Positions 1 to 3,799 of a stretch of 6,695 nt of DNA are shown one piece after another; within the stretch, counting starts at the first letter, position 1; each line of letters opens with the position of its first letter. The stretch comes from Candidatus Chloroheliales bacterium. GTDB lineage: Bacteria > Chloroflexota > Chloroflexia > QHBQ01. The notes beneath the pieces are model-generated. The model did not search any database. It was not told the origin of the DNA and saw nothing but the letters and a program-made list of their open reading frames with translations. The translations under genes were made by a program, and so were the position numbers. The DNA lies in the NCBI GenBank assembly GCA_003243865.1, contig QHBQ01000008.1, positions 1 through 6,695 of the forward strand. Direction: 5' to 3'.

Positions 1-22
1 TCAACCACTCGGACACCTCCCC
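1..22 (-). tRNA. 5' part of a Ser-like tRNA, cut by the window edge
   Basis: On the minus strand, 22 to 1 reads as an acceptor 5' strand GGGGAGG, then U8-G9, then a TCC D-stem and the start of the D-loop GAGTGGTTGA. This is nearly the same as the head of the tRNA-Ser at 406-493, which has GAGCGGTTGA in the D-loop. The anticodon, variable arm and 3' half lie outside the window, so the isotype is not seen. Ser is inferred only from the D-arm, and the neighbouring UAG tRNA shows that this D-arm does not guarantee a Ser anticodon. Confidence 0.75.
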
Positions 23-84
23 ATAGTTGAAATGTGATTAACTTTGCCGCTGTTTTTCGTTCTGGCGGTGCGCTAGCACACCAG

Positions 85-357
85 CTAACTTCTGTGTACA
101 ATGCCAGCCATATCTACATGGAGAGAAACAGCGCCGCCCTTTTGTAGAGCATAGAAGATAAGATATATTACGGTGCCAATACCAGCAGTGAAGATAAGAG
201 TAAGGATTATAATTAGCCAGTTCAGCTTCTTTACCTTGATAAGCTGTGCGTTCGTCGGCGTGCGGCCCACCAACTGATAACCTTGTACAAGATAGTTGGT
301 TATGTGGGCCTCGAGGATGGCGCTGCGTTGCCCCTCGCTATAATGTAGCTGTTGCAC
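85..357 (-). CDS. small membrane protein, function unknown
   Basis: A 90-residue protein starting at a GTG (357-355). The start is supported by a strong Shine-Dalgarno-like AAGGAAAGG at 374-366, eight bases upstream. The first 45 residues are polar, with a conserved-looking stretch (GYQLVGRTPTNAQLIK). A hydrophobic block at about residues 46-71 (LNWLIIILTL through YLIFYALQ) forms one long or two very short membrane segments. The layout of a short polar head, basic residues, one hydrophobic hairpin and a short tail resembles the many small uncharacterised membrane proteins with a 'GY.vv..t...AqL.k.k' head seen in Chloroflexota and Actinobacteria. That resemblance is from memory, not a search. 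It lies between two Ser-like tRNA genes on the same strand, 49 bases after the CCA of tRNA-Ser, so it may be cotranscribed with them. No function can be assigned. Confidence 0.7.
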   Translation of the reverse strand: MQQLHYSEGQRSAILEAHITNYLVQGYQLVGRTPTNAQLIKVKKLNWLIIILTLIFTAGIGTVIYLIFYALQKGGAVSLHVDMAGIVHRS

Positions 358-405
358 TGCTTTAACCTTTCCTTACTGTAGCACACCCTTGCATTGTTGC
401 TGCGA

Positions 406-493
406 TGGCGGAGAGGGTGGGATTCGAACCCACGAAGGTGTTATCCTTACTCGTTTTCGAGACGAGCTCCTTCAACCGCTCGGACACCTCTCC
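406..493 (-). tRNA. tRNA-Ser(CGA)
   Basis: The minus strand from 493 folds as a complete class II cloverleaf. The acceptor GGAGAGG pairs perfectly with CCTCTCC. The D-stem is TCC/GGA, the anticodon stem CTCGT/ACGAG and the loop CTCGAAA, giving anticodon CGA for codon UCG. There is a long variable arm, and the T-stem GTGGG/CCCAC encloses TTCGAAT. The discriminator is G (409), as expected for serine, and CCA is encoded at 408-406. The first two bases (493-492) are also where the last two acceptor bases of the upstream tRNA would lie, so the two genes abut or overlap. Confidence 0.95.
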
Positions 494-583
494 CGAGGGG
501 GGGATTCGAACCCCCGAAGGCGGCATCTCTACCACCTTAACCGTTTCTAAGACGGCCCCCATAAACCACTCGGACACCTCGCC
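492..583 (-). tRNA. tRNA with UAG (Leu) anticodon on a Ser-like body, acceptor end mismatched
   Basis: The minus strand from 583 gives a class II tRNA. The 5' acceptor strand is GGCGAGG, the D-stem TCC/GGG has the D-loop GAGTGGTTTAT, and the anticodon stem is GCCGT/ACGGT. The loop CTTAGAA puts UAG at positions 34-36, which would read Leu CUN codons. The variable arm has a 7-bp stem (AAGGTGG/CCGCCTT) and the T-arm is GGGGG-TTCGAAT-CCCCC. The D-arm lacks the GGTAGAC/GGCAGAC of bacterial tRNA-Leu and matches the adjacent tRNA-Ser. Position 37 is A, whereas tRNAs for CNN Leu codons normally carry G37. The 3' acceptor strand reads CCTCGGG, so pairs 3-7 form but 1:72 and 2:71 are G-G mismatches. 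No discriminator and CCA follow, because the sequence runs straight into tRNA-Ser. It may be a pseudogene, a processed overlapping tRNA or a tRNA with altered coding. Confidence 0.7.
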
Positions 584-620
584 ACAGTGGGACGAAGGCT
601 AAGAGGAGCGGAATAACAAG

Positions 621-645
621 AGAGGTAGACCGGGGGTCTACCTTT
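621..645 (-). terminator. hairpin between tRNA-Arg and the Ser-like tRNAs, possible terminator
   Basis: AGGTAGACC (623-631) is perfectly complementary to GGTCTACCT (635-643) around a GGG loop, and 621-622 with 644-645 add an A-T and a G-T pair. On the minus strand it comes about 35 bases after the end of tRNA-Arg and is followed by CTCTCTTGTT, a weak U-rich tail. On the plus strand the tail is TTTCTAAT. It could be a weak terminator in either direction or a processing hairpin within one long tRNA transcript. Confidence 0.45.
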
Positions 646-679
646 CTAATTACCTACTACTCTTAACTCCCGATGTGGG

Positions 680-752
680 CGTGACCGATAGGACTCGAAC
701 CTACGACCTTTGGGTCCGCAACCCAACGCTCTATCCACTGAGCTACGGCCAC
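680..752 (-). tRNA. tRNA-Arg(GCG)
   Basis: The minus strand from 752 is a complete class I cloverleaf. The acceptor GTGGCCG pairs with CGGTCAC (one G-U), the D-stem is GCTC/GAGC with loop AGTGGATA, the anticodon stem is TTGGG/CCCAA and the loop TTGCGGA. The variable loop is AGGTC and the T-stem GTAGG/CCTAT encloses TTCGAGT. The anticodon is GCG, reading CGC and CGU, with G37 as expected for a CNN decoder. The discriminator is G at 680. The next bases are CCC, so CCA is not encoded and must be added after transcription. The neighbouring tRNA-Ser does encode CCA. Confidence 0.95.
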
Positions 753-779
753 ATTTGCGGAATTACCCCTTGCTGTGTT

Positions 780-808
780 ATTATAACATAAGTCAGCGGA
801 TCAGTCAA
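780..808 (-). promoter_or_regulatory. sigma-70-type promoter for the tRNA-Arg cluster
   Basis: On the minus strand TTGACT (808-803) and TATAAT (785-780) are separated by exactly 17 bases. A TG one base before the -10 makes it an extended -10. The start would fall near 773, about 20 bases before the tRNA-Arg 5' end. No comparable promoter was seen between tRNA-Arg and the UAG tRNA, so this one may drive the whole cluster by readthrough of the hairpin at 621-645. Confidence 0.85.
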
Positions 809-917
809 ACCCTTTTTGCACATGAAACAGCCAAAATTGCAACATTTCTCCCACCCACGCGGTCTAATATGACAGAGGGGCAGACAAGTATCCCCCTTTA
901 GACAAGGACACAATGAT

Positions 918-1583
918 ATGAACAACCGACCAGTAAATGAACGTGAGCAGCGTCAGCCGCTCAGTGGCGATGTCTTCCAGGGCCTGAACGACCTGGGGGT
1001 GAAGAACATCCAGGTGAGCCTGCCAACCACCAACTTCAAGCCGCCCGACACGCGCAACCTGGGCCGCGACCTGGTGAATAGCTGGCTGAATATCCTGACC
1101 CACCCGACGATTGGCAACTTCAAGGAGCAGGGGGCGCGCACCACCTGGACGGTGGCGATCACCTCGGTGCTGATCATGGGGCTGGTCGCAGGCATTGTGG
1201 GGGCGGTGCGCGGCATTATTGGCAACTTCATCTTTGGGATAATCGGTGCGATCCCTAGCCTGCTACTCACCCCATTCGTCACCCTGGGCGGCTTCTTCCT
1301 GGTGGCAATCGTCCTCTACCTGGTGGCCCACCGGCTGGGCGGCAACGGCGATTTCCCCACCCAGACCAAGCTGCTGGCGCTGATTGCCCCGCTCTACAGC
1401 CTGGCGCTGCTCATCTCGGCGCCGCACAACCTCATCTTCGGCATCCTCGGCGGGCTGGTGGGGGCGTATGTCGTCTACCTTATGTGGCTGATGGTACGGG
1501 CGACCCATAACCTCAACGAGCGCAACGCCGCCCTCATCGTCGCGCTGCCCGCGCTGCTGGTGCTGCTGGGGGTTATCTTTTAG
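918..1583 (+). CDS. Yip1-type multi-pass membrane protein
   Basis: A 221-residue protein with start ATG 918, supported by AAGGA at 904-908. An ATG at 913 is followed at once by a stop. Residues 1-50 are polar and probably cytoplasmic. Residues 51-70 contain a W..ILTHPT..NF segment like the pre-membrane region of Yip1-domain proteins. Five or six hydrophobic segments follow, at about 77-97, 101-118, 120-138, 151-168, 171-193 and 203-221. The TM3-TM4 loop has HRLGGNGDFPTQTKLLALIAP, matching the usual Yip1 pattern of a polar G-rich loop before 'a..y...p'. Bacterial Yip1-domain proteins have no settled function, so nothing more specific is claimed. The gene stands alone, with the tRNA cluster diverging upstream and a terminator 41 bases after its stop. 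No clear plus-strand promoter was found in 753-917. The coding sequence is G+C-rich, like the kor genes. Confidence 0.8.
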   Translation: MNNRPVNEREQRQPLSGDVFQGLNDLGVKNIQVSLPTTNFKPPDTRNLGRDLVNSWLNILTHPTIGNFKEQGARTTWTVAITSVLIMGLVAGIVGAVRGIIGNFIFGIIGAIPSLLLTPFVTLGGFFLVAIVLYLVAHRLGGNGDFPTQTKLLALIAPLYSLALLISAPHNLIFGILGGLVGAYVVYLMWLMVRATHNLNERNAALIVALPALLVLLGVIF

Positions 1584-1624
1584 CTGAGGAGGGAGTGCAA
1601 CCTGCCCCTACGAATACGTTTATG

Positions 1625-1655
1625 CGCCCCTGGCAATTGTGCCAAGGGCGTTTCT
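1625..1655 (+). terminator. intrinsic terminator after the Yip1-type gene
   Basis: CGCCCCTGGCA (1625-1635) pairs with TGCCAAGGGCG (1640-1650) around the loop ATTG, giving 11 positions with a single C-A mismatch, followed by TTTCT. It lies 41 bases after the stop codon and separates this gene from the operon that starts at the 1743-1771 promoter. Confidence 0.7.
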
Positions 1656-1742
1656 AGTTGACTTAACTGGAAGGCTTGCAAATGGGTAACAGCGAAGGGG
1701 TTAGTCTTCTAGTGCCACATTAGCAACGATTGTTGTGCGTTC

Positions 1743-1771
1743 TTGCCTTACAGGGAATTATCTGTTATAAT
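1743..1771 (+). promoter_or_regulatory. promoter of the small-protein/membrane-protein operon
   Basis: TTGCCT (1743-1748) and a perfect TATAAT (1766-1771) are spaced 17 bases apart, and TG at 1763-1764 makes an extended -10. The start would be near 1778, giving a leader of about 37 bases before the ATG at 1815. This is a strong housekeeping-type promoter, so the operon has its own transcription, separate from the upstream gene. Confidence 0.85.
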
Positions 1772-1814
1772 GCGAGTGAAATAAGCAAGATCATAGATGG
1801 AAGGATACAGGCAG

Positions 1815-2018
1815 ATGAGCAATCAAGATAACTCCAGTGGTGAACTCAAAAAAAGTGATCGGCTGTCCGACGACTCTATAGTTATGCCTTTCGACGTTAT
1901 AGTACCTCAACCAGTACGTGATCCCAACCCCTCTCCTGAGCCTACACCTCAGCCCCCAGTGTCACATGACAACAACTCGGACACCAATTCTCAACCCCAC
2001 CCATCAACTAACCAGTAG
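1815..2018 (+). CDS. small proline-rich protein A, unknown function
   Basis: A 67-residue hydrophilic protein, not recognised. An in-frame ATG at 1797 exists, but GGAAGGA at 1799-1805 lies nine bases before the ATG at 1815 and would be inside the longer version, so 1815 is preferred. Residues 1-19 are charged. Residues 20-28 read DSIVMPFDV. Residues 31-53 are rich in Pro-x repeats (PQPVRDPNPSPEPTPQPP), and the tail is Asn/Ser/Gln-rich. There is no signal peptide, membrane segment or cysteine, so it is probably disordered. The 20-28 motif recurs in the next gene, so the two look like diverged copies. It is first in an operon of three, with an 18-base gap to the next gene. A role as partner or regulator of the downstream membrane protein is inferred from context only. 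Confidence 0.65.
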   Translation: MSNQDNSSGELKKSDRLSDDSIVMPFDVIVPQPVRDPNPSPEPTPQPPVSHDNNSDTNSQPHPSTNQ

Positions 2019-2036
2019 CGAAAGTGAGGAAATTTT

Positions 2037-2303
2037 ATGAATGAGCAAGATAGCGGTAAAGAACGATTGGAGAGGGTACAAGAGAGTGGACCGCCTGGGG
2101 ACTCTACCATCATGCCCATAGATGTAGCTCCTCATGTTCAACCACTCAGACCACTAGTTAGGCCGGAACCATCTCAGAGGCCCGCTGAACCAGCATCAAA
2201 TGCTAATATAAGCCAACAAGGCAGCTCAGGTGGCTCATCTCAGCAGCAAGGACATCAACCGAACATAGATGTAGTTAAGCCAAAGGAGACACATGTTTTC
2301 TGA
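2037..2303 (+). CDS. small proline/glutamine-rich protein B, paralogue of the preceding one
   Basis: An 88-residue hydrophilic protein. Its start ATG 2037 has GTGAGGA at 2024-2030, six bases upstream. The N-terminus (MNEQDSGKERLERV) resembles that of the preceding protein (MSNQDNSSGELKKSDRL). Residues 22-30 are DSTIMPIDV, matching the motif D-S-x-[IV]-M-P-[FI]-D-V. A Pro/Arg-rich stretch follows (about 31-55), then a Ser/Gly/Gln-rich run (about 60-75), and a short end PNIDVVKPKETHVF. No membrane segment or enzyme motif is visible, and it is probably disordered. Its last 11 bases overlap the start of the membrane protein gene, so translation of the two is probably coupled. No known family is recognised. 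Confidence 0.7.
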   Translation: MNEQDSGKERLERVQESGPPGDSTIMPIDVAPHVQPLRPLVRPEPSQRPAEPASNANISQQGSSGGSSQQQGHQPNIDVVKPKETHVF

Positions 2304-3324
2304 AGTCTCTAGCGTGTTCGGTCGAACCTTTCTGGTGGGGTTTTTTCTCCCCGCCATTTTTTTCATTGCTGTTCAGGTAGTATTGTTCGATTACATTGTA
2401 CCTGACAACCCGATTGTCAAACTTGCTATTAATATAGGTATCATAAATGACTTGGACAAGCTAGATAAGCCTATACTTATCTCATTGGGGTTTATTATAG
2501 CTGCGCTGGTAGGAGTTCAACTCCAACTCATCAATAATGATGTTCTAAGATTCATGGAAGGCTACTTTTTTTATAAACCACGTTTGCGTGTCGTATATAA
2601 CTTCTTCCGTGCGAAGGAGCTTAAACGATGGGAAAAATACGTCGATGATTATAGGAAAGCACGCCGTGAACTGCGGGAGGCTATAAAGAGCAATGAGACA
2701 TACAATAAACATCAGGAGACAGGGAAGAACCAAGAGCTGATAAACTCACTAAAATCTCTACGATCCTACTTCCCTGGTTGTAGAGGTATGATTCTCCCGT
2801 TTCGTATAGGCAACGCTATTCGTTCTTTTGAATACAATCTGACTCGGACGTATAATGTTGATGCTGTAACTATATGGCCCCGATTGATTACTGTTATACC
2901 AAAGGACTATGCAGAACAGGTAGATGCGTCCAAAGCAAATTTGGACTTCTTTGTAAATAGCTCTTTCCTGATGCTCCTAACAATACCAGAACTTATCATC
3001 CTCCTTATTATAGAACCATTTGATATAAGATGGCCCTCAATATGGTATATGATTATAATACAAGCTCTGGGCTATCTAATACTTGCTCTTGTTTATAATC
3101 TAATCTTGTTTGCTCTATTCTGGTGGTTTCATAGCAGAGCGGTTACCATGTCTATCGAATGGGGTACTAACATAAAAAGTTGCTTTGATGCTTTTCGTCT
3201 TGATCTGCTGAAGAGGCTGGGTTACGAAATGCCTGACGACATAGATGAGGAAAGAATGCTATGGCTTAAAATTAGCAGATCCTACTTGTATACGCAAAAG
3301 AATAATGTCAAATACGCCAAGTGA
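2293..3324 (+). CDS. four-segment membrane protein of an uncharacterised family
   Basis: A 343-residue protein. Its start ATG 2293 has AAAGGAG at 2282-2288. TM1 is at about residues 12-32 (GRTFLVGFFLPAIFFI) and TM2 at about 61-80. Residues 85-220 form a polar domain with a basic, possibly helical stretch at 95-132. TM3 is at about 225-241 and TM4 at about 250-278, followed by a cytoplasmic tail. Landmarks are RIGNAIRSFE (171-180), VDAVTIWPRL (189-198) and the tail FDAFRLDLLKRLGYEMP with EER.LW.KIS near 300-330. These recall a widespread family annotated only as hypothetical, with RLGN..R..E, DA...WPRL and FDL.R.DLL signatures. This is from memory. No catalytic motif is evident. The codon composition is clearly A+T-richer than the flanking Yip1-type and kor genes. 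No strong terminator was seen directly after it. Confidence 0.85.
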   Translation: MFSEVSSVFGRTFLVGFFLPAIFFIAVQVVLFDYIVPDNPIVKLAINIGIINDLDKLDKPILISLGFIIAALVGVQLQLINNDVLRFMEGYFFYKPRLRVVYNFFRAKELKRWEKYVDDYRKARRELREAIKSNETYNKHQETGKNQELINSLKSLRSYFPGCRGMILPFRIGNAIRSFEYNLTRTYNVDAVTIWPRLITVIPKDYAEQVDASKANLDFFVNSSFLMLLTIPELIILLIIEPFDIRWPSIWYMIIIQALGYLILALVYNLILFALFWWFHSRAVTMSIEWGTNIKSCFDAFRLDLLKRLGYEMPDDIDEERMLWLKISRSYLYTQKNNVKYAK

Positions 3325-3349
3325 GTGGGAGAGTGACGAACGAGGAAAT

Positions 3350-3379
3350 TTGACTTAGCACTCAGTATATGTTTATAGA
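3350..3379 (+). promoter_or_regulatory. possible promoter with no obvious gene
   Basis: TTGACT (3350-3355) and TATAGA (3374-3379) are 18 bases apart. The boxes are good, but nothing coding follows for over 400 bases. It could contribute to kor transcription, drive a short RNA, or be chance in an A+T-rich stretch. Confidence 0.35.
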
Positions 3380-3516
3380 ATCTTGAAGGCGACAATTTTC
3401 TAGTTCAAAGCTATTATACGCTTGTACGTAATTACGATTATGCTCATAACCATCTCCAGCAAGCCCTCATCCTCTCCCATGATCAATTAGCTATGCCTAC
3501 CGCCAACAGCAAAAGG

Positions 3517-3545
3517 TTGGCAAAACTCCGCAAAAGTTATATAAT
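3517..3545 (+). promoter_or_regulatory. strong promoter upstream of korAB
   Basis: TTGGCA (3517-3522) and a perfect TATAAT (3540-3545) are separated by 17 bases. The start would be near 3552, leaving a leader of about 248 bases before the korA ATG. Such a long leader is unusual for this operon and suggests control after initiation, or a separate small RNA. Confidence 0.8.
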
Positions 3546-3551
3546 AGAGGT

Positions 3552-3690
3552 GGCCGCGCAAAGGCTGCCCCACGCAACCCCCACGACCGCTAAATCGCGC
3601 ATCATGCGCCCTGCTTCCCAGCAGGTAACACTTGGCAGGCCGTCCCCAATGATGTGAACGACCGCTCTATAACCCAAAGTCGGGTTTTCT
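3552..3690 (+). ncRNA. candidate structured leader or small RNA, unrecognised
   Basis: The transcript from the 3517-3545 promoter contains the hairpins GCGCA/TGCGC (3597-3601 with 3605-3609, loop TCA) and CCTGCT/AGCAGG (3610-3615 with 3620-3625, loop TCCC). It also has a loose GTGG/CCAC-closed stem near its 5' end and the terminator-like hairpin at 3671-3690. GCATCAT (3599-3605) can alternatively pair with ATGATGT (3649-3655), which would disrupt the first hairpin. ACGACCGCT occurs twice (3583-3591 and 3658-3666). It does not match TPP, FMN, cobalamin, SAM-I, SRP, tmRNA or RNase P signatures as far as can be judged by eye. Confidence 0.35.
3671..3690 (+). terminator. short terminator-like hairpin in the korA leader
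   Basis: AACCC (3671-3675) pairs with GGGTT (3682-3686) across a six-base loop, followed by TTCT and an A+T-rich run. The stem is only 5 bp, so it would be weak, but it sits where an attenuator or the end of a small RNA would be expected. Confidence 0.35.
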
Positions 3691-3799
3691 AATATTTAAT
3701 AGTTACGCATTATTCCTGCCTCGCTATGCGCTATGTTTGGACAATGAACAAACTAACCGCCCGATTGTGCTGCAAGGTAGGGCTGAGGAGAGGATAAAT

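Larger units (their letters stand above)
3325..3799 (+). other. intergenic region without protein genes: orphan promoter, strong promoter and structured leader
   Basis: No convincing reading frame lies here on either strand; the longest start near 3440 gives only 16 residues. The first half (3340-3480) is A+T-rich and has a possible promoter at 3350-3379 and a 10-bp perfect palindrome CGTAATTACG at 3427-3436. The second half has a strong promoter at 3517-3545 and about 140 bases able to fold into hairpins. An ATG-less extension of korA to a TTG at 3737 is possible in frame but lacks a ribosome binding site. Confidence 0.7.

Noticed and set aside
62..84. Hairpin CTGG...CCAG next to the end of the 85-357 gene
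   Set aside because: The stem is interrupted by bulges and a mismatch and has no U-tract on the minus strand, so it is not a convincing terminator.
405..602. Reading frames across 362-602 on both strands
   Set aside because: They lie inside the two tRNA genes. The apparent proteins are translated tRNA sequence, a common annotation artefact.
1797..1814. Six-residue N-terminal extension of small protein A from ATG 1797
   Set aside because: The extension would consume the GGAAGGA that is well placed for the ATG at 1815, and no ribosome binding site precedes 1797.
3737..3799. Upstream in-frame TTG start adding 21 residues to korA
   Set aside because: There is no ribosome binding site before the TTG, the extra residues have no family resemblance, and the ATG at 3800 has a strong Shine-Dalgarno sequence just before the conserved gamma-domain start.
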